23,490 bases of DNA from an uncultured Oscillibacter sp. (GCA_910579435.1 CAJTVF010000042.1:1-23490), one strand, 5' to 3'; shown: positions 14,993 through 22,607, numbered from the stretch's first letter. The notes: a model not told the origin generated them from the sequence alone. Program-made: numbers and translations.

Positions 14993-15011
14993 AAGCAAGG
15001 AAATCCGAAAT

Positions 15012-15027
15012 CAACCAATTTCAATCA
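15012..15027 (-). promoter_or_regulatory. Downstream operator-like site of the hexitol operon
   Basis: Read on the minus strand this is TGATTGAAATTGGTTG, 14 of 16 identical to the site at 14941-14956 and with the same 10-base internal repeat (TGATTG, TGGTTG). It lies in the leader, immediately upstream of the RBS of the DeoR-family gene, so a bound repressor would block elongation or start-site access. Confidence 0.6.
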
Positions 15028-15045
15028 GGAAGAGGGGGGTGAACT

Positions 15046-15789
15046 ATGCTGGCTGAACAACGCGCGGAACGAATTCTGAAGGAATTGGCCCAGCGGCGGG
15101 CCGCCACGGTGACGGACCTCTGTCAGGTGACGGGCGCCTCCGAGGCCACCATCCGGCGGGATCTGAACGCGCTGGCCAAGCAGGGGAAGCTGAGCAAGGT
15201 CCACGGCGGCGCCATGCTGATGGGCGGAGAGTTCCACGGTGAGGAGCTGGACATGGAGACGAAACGGGGGCTCTTCACCCAGGAGAAGGACCGGGCCGCC
15301 CGGTACGCCGCCGGGCTAATCGGGGACGACGACGTGGTCTTCCTGGACGCGGGCACCACGGTCCTCCAGATGGCGGAGCACCTGCGGGCCTCCAGGGCCC
15401 TGTTTCTGACCAACAGCATCGAATGCGCCTGCCGCCTGATGGAGCGGAACCTCCGGACCCATGTCCTGGGGGGGGTGCTCAAGGCGGGGACCATGGCCCT
15501 GATCGGCGCGGAGACCTTGGCCGCCCTGAGGCGGTACAACTTCACCAAGGCCTTCCTGGGGGCCAACGGCGTCACCATCGCCCAGGGCTTTACCACGCCG
15601 GACCCGGAGGAGGCGGCGGTGAAGGCCCTGGCGGCGGAGCGGGCCCAGGAGGTCTACGTGCTGGCGGACTCCAGCAAGTTCGGTCAGGTGACGGCGGCGG
15701 TGATATTCCCCATTGACGCCGCCTGCGTCATCACGGACCGCCTGCCGGACCGGCGGTACAAGGACTACACGGACGTCAGGGAGGTGTGA
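15046..15789 (+). CDS. fruR: DeoR-family transcriptional regulator (FruR-like)
   Basis: Sugar-phosphate-responsive repressor of 247 residues. The N-terminal winged helix-turn-helix spans about residues 5-57 (TVTDLCQVTGASEATIRRDL, then KVHGGA). The C-terminal DeoR sensor domain has DAGTTVLQMAEHL, TNSIECACRL, GGVLKAGTMALIGAETL and YVLADSSKFG, which form the sugar-phosphate pocket of this isomerase-like fold. The ATG at 15046 follows an AGGGGGG-type RBS. The stop is directly upstream of the 1-phosphofructokinase start. By analogy with FruR of other Firmicutes, the effector is likely fructose-1-phosphate or a related phosphate; that is inference. The two inverted operator-like sites around the promoter suggest autoregulation. 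Confidence 0.88.
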   Translation: MLAEQRAERILKELAQRRAATVTDLCQVTGASEATIRRDLNALAKQGKLSKVHGGAMLMGGEFHGEELDMETKRGLFTQEKDRAARYAAGLIGDDDVVFLDAGTTVLQMAEHLRASRALFLTNSIECACRLMERNLRTHVLGGVLKAGTMALIGAETLAALRRYNFTKAFLGANGVTIAQGFTTPDPEEAAVKALAAERAQEVYVLADSSKFGQVTAAVIFPIDAACVITDRLPDRRYKDYTDVREV

Positions 15790-15791
15790 GC

Positions 15792-16706
15792 GTGGTCTAT
15801 ACGGTAACGCTGAACCCCGCCCTGGACTATGAGGTCCTGGTGGACGGCTTCCGGGCCGGGGGCCTGAACCGCACCAGCCGGGAGCACATGCACTTCGGCG
15901 GCAAGGGCGTCAACGTCTCCACGGTCCTCCACAGCCTGGGCGTGGACACCACGGCCCTGGGCTTTGTGGCCGGGTTCACCGGAAAGGCTCTGGAGGACGG
16001 CCTGAAGGCCGGGGGCATCCCCACGGATTTTGTCTGGCTGGAGGAGGGCCTGACCCGGGTCAACGTCAAGATCCGCTCCGGCGGAGGCGGCGGCGAGACC
16101 GAGATCAACAGCCAGGGTCCCGCCATCCCCGCCCCGGCGCTGGAGGCCCTGCTTCAAAAGCTGGACCGCCTCACCGGCGGCGACGTGCTGGTCCTGGCCG
16201 GGTCTCTGCCCGCCGGGCTGCCCGGGGACGTGTATCAAACCATTCTGGCCCGGGTGGAGGGCCGGGGCGTGCTGACGGTGGTAGACGCCGCCAGGGACCT
16301 GCTGAAGGGCGTGCTTCCCTGCCGCCCCTTCCTTATTAAACCCAACAGCGCCGAGCTGGGGGAGCTCTTCGGAAAGGGTCCCCTCACGGAGAAGGAGGAA
16401 ATTCTCTCCTGCGCCAAAAGCCTCCAGGCTCAGGGAGCCCGGAACATCCTGGTCTCCCTGGCCGGGGACGGGTCGCTGCTGCTGGACGAAACCGGCGGGG
16501 TCCGCCGCCTGGGGGTGCCCCCGGGAACGGTCCGCCACACGGTGGGCGCGGGGGATTCCATGGTGGCCGGGTTCCTGGCCGGATGGCTGGAAACCCGGGA
16601 CTACGCCGCCGCCCACCTCATGGGGGCCGCCGCCGGCTCCGCCACCGCCTTTTCCGACGGTCTGGCCGGAGGGGAGGAGATCCGGTCCCTTCTGGCGGCG
16701 CTCTGA
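15792..16706 (+). CDS. fruK: 1-phosphofructokinase (PfkB family)
   Basis: ATP-dependent phosphorylation of fructose-1-phosphate to fructose-1,6-bisphosphate. The 304-residue product starts MVYTVTLNPALDYEV, the FruK/LacC-type opening. It has the first PfkB signature GGKGVNVSTVL (about residues 36-46), GSLPAGLPGDVY (about 136-147), KPNSAELGEL, and the second signature HTVGAGDSMVAGF with the catalytic base Asp255. The GTG at 15792 is preferred, six bases after GGAGGT. A GTG at 15786 that overlaps the fruR stop is in frame but lies directly on the RBS. Tagatose-6-phosphate kinase is the nearest alternative, but no galactitol or tagatose genes are nearby. The next gene is a mannitol-type PTS transporter, an unusual partner since FruK normally follows a fructose PTS. 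Confidence 0.9.
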   Translation: MVYTVTLNPALDYEVLVDGFRAGGLNRTSREHMHFGGKGVNVSTVLHSLGVDTTALGFVAGFTGKALEDGLKAGGIPTDFVWLEEGLTRVNVKIRSGGGGGETEINSQGPAIPAPALEALLQKLDRLTGGDVLVLAGSLPAGLPGDVYQTILARVEGRGVLTVVDAARDLLKGVLPCRPFLIKPNSAELGELFGKGPLTEKEEILSCAKSLQAQGARNILVSLAGDGSLLLDETGGVRRLGVPPGTVRHTVGAGDSMVAGFLAGWLETRDYAAAHLMGAAAGSATAFSDGLAGGEEIRSLLAAL

Positions 16707-16796
16707 GCTTCACATTTCTACGTTTTCCTCAGCCGGGGAGCGGTATACTGCTTCCTGACCCCTCACATATCAAGTCAAGAGAAAGGACGTTTATTC

Positions 16797-18677
16797 ATGA
16801 AAGAAAGAGTCCAAAAATTTGGACGGTTCCTCAGCGGCATGGTCATGCCCAACATTGGAGCCTTCATCGCCTGGGGCCTGATCGCCGCCTTCTTCATCCC
16901 GGACGGCTGGTTTCCCAACGACACCATCAACGGCATGGTGGGACCCATGCTCCGCTTTCTGCTCCCCATCCTGATCGGCTACACCGGCGGCAAGGCCGTG
17001 GGCGGACAGAAAGGCGCGGTTACCGGCGCCCTGGCCACCCTGGGCGCCATCGCCGCCACGGAGAGCACCATGTTCATCGGGGCCATGATCTGCGGCCCCT
17101 TGGGCGGCTGGTGCATCAAGAAGTTTGACAAGGCCATGGAGGGCCATATCCCCGCCGGCTTTGAAATGGTGGTCAACAACTTCTCCGTGGGCATCATCGG
17201 CGCAATCCTGGCCATTTTGTCCATCTACGTCATCGCCCCCGTCTGCGTGACCCTCACCGGCTGGCTGGGCGCGGGCGTACAGTTCCTGGTGGACCGGAGC
17301 CTGCTGCCCCTGACCGCCGTCTTGGTGGAGCCCGCCAAGGTGCTCTTCCTGAACAACGCCATCAACCACGGCGTCTTTACCCCCATCGGCACGGAACAGG
17401 CCATGGAAATGGGCAAGTCCATCCTCTTCATGATCGAGTCCAACCCCGGGCCGGGCCTTGGGCTCCTGCTGGCCTACTGCGTGGCGGGCAAGGGCGAAAC
17501 CCGCTCCTCCGCCGGAGCCGCCGCCGTCATCCAGTTCGTGGGCGGCATCCATGAGATTTACTTCCCCTATGTCCTCATGAACCCCATCGTCATCCTGGGC
17601 CCCATGATCGGCAACATCGTGGGCATCTTCACCCTCTCCGCCCTGGGCGGCGGCCTGGCGGCCGCGGCCTCCCCCGGCAGCATTATCGCGGAAATGCTCA
17701 TGACCCCCAGGGGCGGATACCTCGCCAACATCGCGGGCATCGGCATCGCCGCCGTGGTCAGCTTCCTCATCTCCGTGTTCCTGCTGAAATTCTTCGGCAA
17801 GGACGCCAGCCTGGAAGAGGCCCAGGCCCAGGTCGCCGCCTCCAAGGCCGCTTCCAAGGGCCAGGCCGTCCCCGCCGCTTCCTCCGGCGCTTCCGTCAGC
17901 GCCAAGGACGTGCGGAAGATCGTCTTTGCCTGCGACGCGGGCATGGGCTCCTCCGCCATGGGGGCCACCATGGTCCGCAACAAGCTCAAGGACGCGGGCA
18001 TCACCGACATTGAGGTCATCCACTACCCCGTGGGCGAGATTCCCGGCGACTGCCAGATCGTCGTCACCCACCACGAGCTCTCCGGCCGGGCCGCCCAGCG
18101 GGCTCCCCAGGCCCGGATCATCCCCATCAAGAACTTCATGGGCGCGCCGGAGTACAACACCCTGGTGCAGGAGCTGCTGGACGCCCGGAAGGGCGGTTCC
18201 GCCCCCGCCCCCGCTGCCGCCGCAGAGGAGAAGCCCGCCGGGGAGCAGCCCATCCTGCTGGAAAAGAAGAACATCATCCTGAACTGCAAGCCCGTCAGCC
18301 CCGAGGAGGCCATCAAGGCCGTGGGCAGGCGGATGGTGGAAAGCGGCTATGTGGAAGAGTCCTATATCCAGGGCATGCTGGACCGGGAGGCCAGCTTCTC
18401 CGTGGCCATCGGCAGCCATGTGGCCATCCCCCACGGCACCGAGGAATCCCGGAAGGCCATCAAGAAAACCGGCCTTATTGTCATGACCTATCCCGAGGGC
18501 ATCCAGTGGGGCGACGAGCTGGTCCGCCTGGTAGTGGGCATCGCCTCCACCGGCGAGGATCACCTGGGCATCCTGGGCAAGATCGTCGAGGTGGCCGAGA
18601 CCGAGGAGGACACCGACAAGCTGGTGGACACCGCCGGCGTAGACCAGCTCTACAAGCTGCTGAACGGCCTGGAGTAA
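16797..18677 (+). CDS. mtlA: PTS mannitol-specific transporter EIICBA, full length
   Basis: Membrane phosphotransferase that imports mannitol and phosphorylates it to mannitol-1-phosphate, using phosphate from HPr. The 626 residues are in the order C-B-A. The EIIC domain (about 1-345) is hydrophobic, with FGRFLSGMVMPNIGAFIAWG, GGIHEIYFPYVLMNP and the NNAINHG loop that match E. coli MtlA closely. An Ala/Lys linker (about 346-370) leads to EIIB with phosphocysteine Cys379 in ACDAGMGSSAMG (Cys384 in E. coli). A second Ala/Pro linker (about 462-483) leads to EIIA with phosphohistidine His546 in IPHGTEES. All three domains are in one chain, as in E. coli; many Firmicutes split off EIIA. It follows fruK by 90 bases. 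No mtlD (MtlD-type mannitol-1-phosphate 5-dehydrogenase) is present; the next gene is a zinc dehydrogenase instead. Confidence 0.95.
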   Translation: MKERVQKFGRFLSGMVMPNIGAFIAWGLIAAFFIPDGWFPNDTINGMVGPMLRFLLPILIGYTGGKAVGGQKGAVTGALATLGAIAATESTMFIGAMICGPLGGWCIKKFDKAMEGHIPAGFEMVVNNFSVGIIGAILAILSIYVIAPVCVTLTGWLGAGVQFLVDRSLLPLTAVLVEPAKVLFLNNAINHGVFTPIGTEQAMEMGKSILFMIESNPGPGLGLLLAYCVAGKGETRSSAGAAAVIQFVGGIHEIYFPYVLMNPIVILGPMIGNIVGIFTLSALGGGLAAAASPGSIIAEMLMTPRGGYLANIAGIGIAAVVSFLISVFLLKFFGKDASLEEAQAQVAASKAASKGQAVPAASSGASVSAKDVRKIVFACDAGMGSSAMGATMVRNKLKDAGITDIEVIHYPVGEIPGDCQIVVTHHELSGRAAQRAPQARIIPIKNFMGAPEYNTLVQELLDARKGGSAPAPAAAAEEKPAGEQPILLEKKNIILNCKPVSPEEAIKAVGRRMVESGYVEESYIQGMLDREASFSVAIGSHVAIPHGTEESRKAIKKTGLIVMTYPEGIQWGDELVRLVVGIASTGEDHLGILGKIVEVAETEEDTDKLVDTAGVDQLYKLLNGLE

Positions 18678-18681
18678 TTCC

Positions 18682-19944
18682 ATGCGGTCGAAGGGCGTGC
18701 GTCTCTACGGCGCTTACGACATCCGTCTGGAGGAGTTCGACCTGCCGGAGATCCAAGACGACGAGATCCTGGTCCGGGTCATGAGCGACAGCATCTGCAT
18801 GTCCACCTACAAGCTGCTGGTCCAGGGCAAGGCCCACAAGCGCTGTCCCCCGGATGTGGACGTACACCCCGTCATCATCGGCCATGAGTTCGCCGGAGAT
18901 ATTGTAAAGGTGGGGAAAAAGTGGCTGGGCGAATTTTCTCCCGGCGAGAAGTTCGCCCAGCAGCCCGCCCTGAACTACAAGGGGAGCCTGGCCTCCCCCG
19001 GGTACTCCTATCCCACCTTCGGCGGGGCGTGTACGTACTGCATCGTCCCGCCGGAGGTAATGGAGCTGGGATATCTCCTCCACTATGACGGGGAGAGCTA
19101 TTTCGAGGCCAGCCTGGGGGAGCCCATGAGCTGCGTGGTGGGAGGCTACCACGGCAGCTACCACACCAGCCGCCACAGCCACGAGCACGTCATGGGCGTG
19201 AAGGAGGGGGGCAGCGTCCTCATTATGGGGGGCTGCGGCCCCATGGGCCTGGGGGCCATCGAGTACCCCATGACCCTGGAGAAAAAGCCCGCCATGATCG
19301 TGGTGACGGACCTCTCCGACGAGCGCATCGCCCGGGCCCGGCAACTAATCCCCGAGTCTCTGGCCGCCGCCCGGGGCATCCGGCTGGTGTACGTCAATCC
19401 CAGCCGGTGTGCCGACGAGTTCACCGAGCTCATGGCCCTCACCGGCGGGAAAGGCTATGACGATATCTTCGTCTACAACGCCATCCGCTCCCTGGCGGAA
19501 ATGGGGGACCGCCTCCTGGGCTACGACGGGTGCATGAACTTCTTCTCCGGCCCCACGGACAAGGCGTTTTCCGCCAGCATCAACCTGTACAACTGCCACT
19601 ACTCCTCCACCCATATCATCGGCACCACCGGAGGCACCACGGAGGACCTGAAAGAGGCCATCCGCCTGGCCGCCGAGGGGAAGATCCGCCCCGCCGTCAT
19701 GATCACGCACGTGGGCGGCATGGATTCCATCGTGGAGACCACGAAAAATCTCCCCCGGCTTCCCGGCGGGAAGAAGCTGACCTATACCCAGTTCGACATG
19801 CCGCTCACCGCCATTGAGGACTTCCGGGAAAAGGGGAGGTCGGACCCGCTGTTCGCCCGGCTGGCGGACTGCTGCGACGCCCACGACGGCCTTTGGAACT
19901 CCGAGGCGGAAGCGGTCTTGTTCCGGCATTTTCATGTAATTTAA
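18682..19944 (+). CDS. Zinc-dependent medium-chain dehydrogenase, L-sorbose-1-phosphate reductase (SorE)-like
   Basis: A 420-residue medium-chain dehydrogenase. Candidate catalytic zinc ligands are Cys39 (SDSICMST) and His68/Glu69 (IIGHEFAGDI). The nucleotide loop is MGGCGPMGLGAIEY. The four-cysteine structural zinc lobe of typical alcohol dehydrogenases is missing. The opening (VRLYGAYDIRLEEFDLPEIQDDEIL), the HKRCPPDVDVHPVIIGHEF block, the CMNFFSGPTDKAFSASINLYNCHY block and the GGKKLTYT end resemble, from memory, the Klebsiella SorE family, which interconverts L-sorbose-1-phosphate and glucitol-6-phosphate. The ATG at 18682 follows GGAG inside the end of mtlA. It takes the place of mtlD, so it probably oxidises the hexitol phosphate made by the transporter. 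The exact product (fructose-1-P, sorbose-1-P or fructose-6-P) is open. Confidence 0.8.
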   Translation: MRSKGVRLYGAYDIRLEEFDLPEIQDDEILVRVMSDSICMSTYKLLVQGKAHKRCPPDVDVHPVIIGHEFAGDIVKVGKKWLGEFSPGEKFAQQPALNYKGSLASPGYSYPTFGGACTYCIVPPEVMELGYLLHYDGESYFEASLGEPMSCVVGGYHGSYHTSRHSHEHVMGVKEGGSVLIMGGCGPMGLGAIEYPMTLEKKPAMIVVTDLSDERIARARQLIPESLAAARGIRLVYVNPSRCADEFTELMALTGGKGYDDIFVYNAIRSLAEMGDRLLGYDGCMNFFSGPTDKAFSASINLYNCHYSSTHIIGTTGGTTEDLKEAIRLAAEGKIRPAVMITHVGGMDSIVETTKNLPRLPGGKKLTYTQFDMPLTAIEDFREKGRSDPLFARLADCCDAHDGLWNSEAEAVLFRHFHVI

Positions 19945-19946
19945 AA

Positions 19947-19980
19947 ACAGCCGGGCCTCACGGCTGTGAGGTCCGGCTGT
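19947..19980. terminator. Terminator between the convergent dehydrogenase gene and glmS
   Basis: ACAGCCGGGCCTCA (19947-19960) and TGAGGTCCGGCTGT (19967-19980) pair over 14 bp, with one G-U pair and a 6-base loop. On the minus strand the stem is followed by TTTTTAAATT, a good tail for glmS; on the plus strand there is no T-run, so it is weaker for the hexitol operon. Confidence 0.8.
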
Positions 19981-19991
19981 CCGTATGGCGG

Positions 19992-21830
19992 TTACTCTAC
20001 CGTCACCGACTTGGCGAGGTTTCTCGGCTTGTCGATGTCGCAGCCCCGCTGGAGCGCCACGTAATAGGCGAACAGCTGGAGCGGCACGATGCTCAGAGAC
20101 GGCTGGAGCAGAGGGTGGGTCTCCGGCACGGCGATTACTCCGTCGGCGGTCTTCTCCATCCGCTCCCGGCAGCTTTCGGTTGTGACCGCCAGCACCGTGG
20201 CCCCCCGGGCCTTCACCTCCACCACGTTGCTCATGGCCTTGTCGAAGAGGGCGGCGCAGGTCCCCAGGGCCACCACCAGCGTCCCCGGCTCGATCAGGGA
20301 TATGGTCCCATGCTTCAATTCCCCGGAGGCGTAGGCCTCCGAGTGGATGTAGCTGATTTCCTTCAGCTTTAAGGACCCCTCCAGGCCCATGGCGTAATCC
20401 AGATTCCGCCCGATGAAGAAAATGCTGTCGTGGTTAAAGAACCGGGAGGCAAAGTACTTTGTGTCCTCGAAGTTCGCAAGATACGTTTGCATCTTCTCCG
20501 GCAAGGCCTGGAGCTCCGCCAGAATCGCGTCATACTCCCGCCTTTCCACCGTCCCAAGCAAATCCGCCAGATACAGCCCCACCAAATTCAGCGCCGCCAA
20601 TTGGGTGGAATAGCCCTTGCTGGTTGCCACGGCGATTTCCGGCCCGGCCCAGGTGTAGAGCACGTCGTCCGCCTCCCGGGCGATGGAGCTGCCCACCACG
20701 TTGCAGACGGCCAGGGTCCGGCCTCCCAGGCGCTTCGCCTCCCGGAGGGCCGCCATGGTGTCCAGGGTCTCCCCGGACTGGCTGATGGCGATGACCAGGG
20801 TATGCTCATCCACCAGCGGCTCGCTGTACCGGAATTCCGAGGCCAGCACCGCCTCCACCGGGCGGCGGAGCAGCCGCTCCCAGGTGTATTTCCCCACCAC
20901 CCCGGCATGATACGCGGAGCCGCAGGCAATCATGTAGATCCGGGAAACGCTTCGGACATAATCCGCCGTCAAACGGATATCGTCCAGCACCACCCGGCCC
21001 TCCCGAATGCGGGGGGAAATGGTCTTTTGCAGGGCTTCCGGCTGTTCCAAAATCTCTTTGAACATGAAGTGGGCATAACCGCCCTTCTCGGCGGAGGCCG
21101 CGTCCCAGTCAATGCGGCTGTGCTCCTTCTCCAGGAGATTCCCCTCACCGTCGAACACATCCACGCTTTGGGCCGTCAGCACGGCAATCTCCCCATCGTT
21201 CATATAGGCCACATCCCGGGTGTGCCGGATGATGGCCGTGGCGTCGGAGGCGATGAAGTTCTCTCCCTCCCCGAAGCCGATAATCAGCGGGCTGTCCTTC
21301 CGGGCGGCGATCAGGGCGTTGGGGTAGTCGGAGCAGATGATGCCGAAGGCATAGGACCCCTCGATTCGCCGCAGGCATCGGCCCACGGCCTCCAGCATGT
21401 TCCCGCACTCGTGGTAGTGGAACTCCAGCAGGTGGGCCACGACCTCGGTGTCCGTCTCGGAGGCAAAGGTCACTCCCTGCCGGGTGAGCTGTTCTTTCAG
21501 CTCCAGATAATTTTCAATGATGCCGTTATGTACCAGGGCAATTTTCCCGTCCCCGCTGACATGGGGGTGAGCGTTCACGTCGTTGGGTTCGCCGTGGGTG
21601 GCCCAGCGGGTGTGACCAATGCCCAGGGCGCCCTCCAAATCCGCCCCGTCATGGGTCAGGTCCGCCAGGACCTGGAGACGGCCCTTGGACTTTCGCACCT
21701 GGAGGCCCCTGGTCTCCGACCGGACGGCGACGCCCGCCGAGTCATAGCCCCGGTACTCCATCTGCCGGAGCCCTTCCAGCAAAATAGGCGCGGCCTGTTC
21801 ACGGCCCACAAAGCCTACGATTCCACACAT
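19992..21830 (-). CDS. glmS: Glutamine-fructose-6-phosphate aminotransferase (isomerising)
   Basis: Makes glucosamine-6-phosphate from fructose-6-phosphate and glutamine, the entry to amino-sugar and peptidoglycan synthesis. The 612-residue product starts MCGIVGFVGREQAAP. Cys2 becomes the N-terminal nucleophile of the glutaminase domain (about 1-230, with MEYRGYDSAG and HTRWATHGEPND). Two SIS sugar-phosphate domains follow (SQSGETLDTMAALREAKRLGG and the ATSKGYSTQ block), and the chain ends PRNLAKSVTVE, the usual tail that forms the ammonia channel and active site. The frame is open upstream, but the ATG at 21830 is fixed by the required Cys at position 2 and by AGGAGGA at proper spacing. It is transcribed alone, under a ribozyme leader, with a consensus promoter. 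It diverges from pgi, which acts on the same substrate, fructose-6-phosphate. Confidence 0.97.
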   Translation of the reverse strand: MCGIVGFVGREQAAPILLEGLRQMEYRGYDSAGVAVRSETRGLQVRKSKGRLQVLADLTHDGADLEGALGIGHTRWATHGEPNDVNAHPHVSGDGKIALVHNGIIENYLELKEQLTRQGVTFASETDTEVVAHLLEFHYHECGNMLEAVGRCLRRIEGSYAFGIICSDYPNALIAARKDSPLIIGFGEGENFIASDATAIIRHTRDVAYMNDGEIAVLTAQSVDVFDGEGNLLEKEHSRIDWDAASAEKGGYAHFMFKEILEQPEALQKTISPRIREGRVVLDDIRLTADYVRSVSRIYMIACGSAYHAGVVGKYTWERLLRRPVEAVLASEFRYSEPLVDEHTLVIAISQSGETLDTMAALREAKRLGGRTLAVCNVVGSSIAREADDVLYTWAGPEIAVATSKGYSTQLAALNLVGLYLADLLGTVERREYDAILAELQALPEKMQTYLANFEDTKYFASRFFNHDSIFFIGRNLDYAMGLEGSLKLKEISYIHSEAYASGELKHGTISLIEPGTLVVALGTCAALFDKAMSNVVEVKARGATVLAVTTESCRERMEKTADGVIAVPETHPLLQPSLSIVPLQLFAYYVALQRGCDIDKPRNLAKSVTVE

Positions 21831-22016
21831 GGATAGATTCCTCCTAATTTGGCAAATTAAGAGAACAAATGCGCAGTCACTTGTCTTCTCAGGACGGTCA
21901 CGGCCCTTCTGTTTTGCGGTCGCCCGCATATTTGTAAGCCGTGTCACGCGCCCGCCCAAGGCACGGAGGGGCATCCGCCGAATGGTTCGATCCTCCCCTC
22001 ACCTCGTCGTCGCCGG

Positions 22017-22343
22017 GGCGAAAGCTCCGTCGCAAAGTCCGCTAAACTACGCTTCCGCCTCACGGCGAAAGCTGCGTCCGCTCCCTTGCTCCGTCGCTCC
22101 CCACGAAAACCGCTCCGCTGGGGTTTCGCGGGGGGCCCCGAAAGGGATACGCGCGGCAAAGCCGCGCTCAGGAGCTTTCGTCTTTCGTCCTCCGTCTCCC
22201 GTCCTCCGTCTCCCGTCCCTCGCCCCCCACAGGGCGGCTCTTAGGCCGGAGATGGAGCCTGCTCCCCCTTGAATAGAGGAGGAAGGAATGGAGCGGGCGG
22301 AGTCGTCGCCGCAAGGCGGCGACGCAGCAGAGCGGAATTTCTT
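22017..22343 (-). other. 327-nt GC-rich insert in the terminal loop of the glmS ribozyme 5' helix
   Basis: The loop closed by the 8-bp helix holds 327 nt; other glmS ribozymes have from a few to some tens of bases here. It contains a perfect 8-bp hairpin (22305-22312/22316-22323), a 7-bp GCGCGGC/GCCGCGC hairpin (22151-22157/22161-22167), and a 14-nt tandem repeat. No ORF with an RBS or protein-like composition is present. The low-complexity purine/pyrimidine runs look like an intergenic repeat element. No flanking target duplication or transposase is visible. Confidence 0.6.
22186..22213. repeat. 14-nt tandem repeat inside the glmS ribozyme insert
   Basis: The unit CGTCCTCCGTCTCC occurs at 22186-22199 and again at 22200-22213, flanked by partial copies (TCGTCTTTCGTCC before, CGTCCCTCGCC after). 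On the transcribed strand it is purine-rich (GGAGACGGAGGACG). Such short tandem units vary in copy number between strains. Confidence 0.75.
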
Positions 22344-22424
22344 CCGACGACCTGGCGCTTTGATGGGTTTTCCCCATGACCTCCTTTCACCTCTGCGGTT
22401 TGAACGGCCTTTCGGCCTCCCTGT

Positions 22425-22453
22425 ATTATACGGAAGCAGGGAGCAAATGTCAA
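22425..22453 (-). promoter_or_regulatory. Sigma-A promoter of glmS
   Basis: Minus strand: TTGACA (22453-22448), a 17-base spacer, and TATAAT (22430-22425), both perfect. The start near 22418 is about 60 nt before the ribozyme cleavage site; a GGCC-GAAA-GGCC hairpin (about 22405-22417) lies right at the 5' end of the transcript. Confidence 0.9.
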
Positions 22454-22511
22454 CTTGCCTGAGACGCCGGCCTGCCCCTCAAATTTTTACCAACTTTTTC
22501 CCCGCCCCGTC

Positions 22512-22540
22512 TTGCCGTCGACTTGACAAAATGCTATACT
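22512..22540 (+). promoter_or_regulatory. Promoter of pgi with extended -10
   Basis: TTGCCG (22512-22517), a 17-base spacer, and TATACT (22535-22540), preceded by TGC (an extended -10). A perfect TTGACA at 22523-22528 is only six bases from this -10 and so is not its -35. The leader to the pgi ATG is about 60 bases, with no obvious structure. Confidence 0.65.
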
Positions 22541-22607
22541 GTTTTCAGTTCCGCTTTTAGCGGGAAACCACAAAAATAAGGAAACCTCACGGAAAGGAAG
22601 CTGTATC

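Larger units (their letters stand above)
21866..22359 (-). ncRNA. glmS ribozyme: glmS ribozyme (glucosamine-6-phosphate-activated self-cleaving leader) with a long insert
   Basis: On the minus strand, AGCGCCAG (22359-22352) matches the 5' block of the ribozyme; cleavage would fall between A22359 and G22358. Helix strand GTCGTCGG (22351-22344) pairs over 8 bp, with one G-U pair, with CCGGCGAC (22016-22009), which runs straight into the core block GACGAGG (22008-22002). Next come the GAGGGG...CCCCTC helix and the TCGAACCATTCGGCGGATG pseudoknot block (about 21992-21974), as in the B. subtilis and Thermoanaerobacter ribozymes. Downstream, CCGTG/CACGG and CAAATATGC/GCGCATTTG stems with a GTGAC loop match the 3' domains. 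The family usually spans about 150-230 nt; this one is about 490 because of an insert. Glucosamine-6-phosphate would trigger self-cleavage and lower glmS mRNA. The core is certain; the 5' block assignment rests on the helix and motif. Confidence 0.9.

Noticed and set aside
16723..16749. Possible internal promoter before mtlA (TATACT at 16744-16749)
   Set aside because: The -10 is good, but no acceptable -35 sits 16-18 bases upstream, and the gene is close enough to fruK to be read from the operon promoter.
16791..18683. Minus-strand open frame of 630 codons opposite mtlA
   Set aside because: It mirrors the mtlA frame, has a low-complexity Gly/Asp/His/Gln-rich product, no RBS, and no family resemblance.
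21831..21974. A 48-residue N-terminal extension of GlmS
   Set aside because: GlmS needs Cys directly after the initiator Met, the RBS serves the ATG at 21830, and the upstream sequence is the ribozyme.
21829..22272. Plus-strand open frame of 147 codons opposite the glmS leader
   Set aside because: It lies antisense to the ribozyme, has no RBS, and its Arg/Pro/Ser-rich translation is typical of GC-rich non-coding sequence.
22017..22343. CRISPR array or transposon in the glmS leader insert
   Set aside because: Only two adjacent 14-nt units without spacers are present, and no transposase, terminal inverted repeats or target duplication can be seen.
22523..22540. TTGACA at 22523-22528 as the -35 of the pgi promoter
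   Set aside because: Only six bases separate it from the TATACT -10, and no -10-like hexamer lies 16-18 bases after it.
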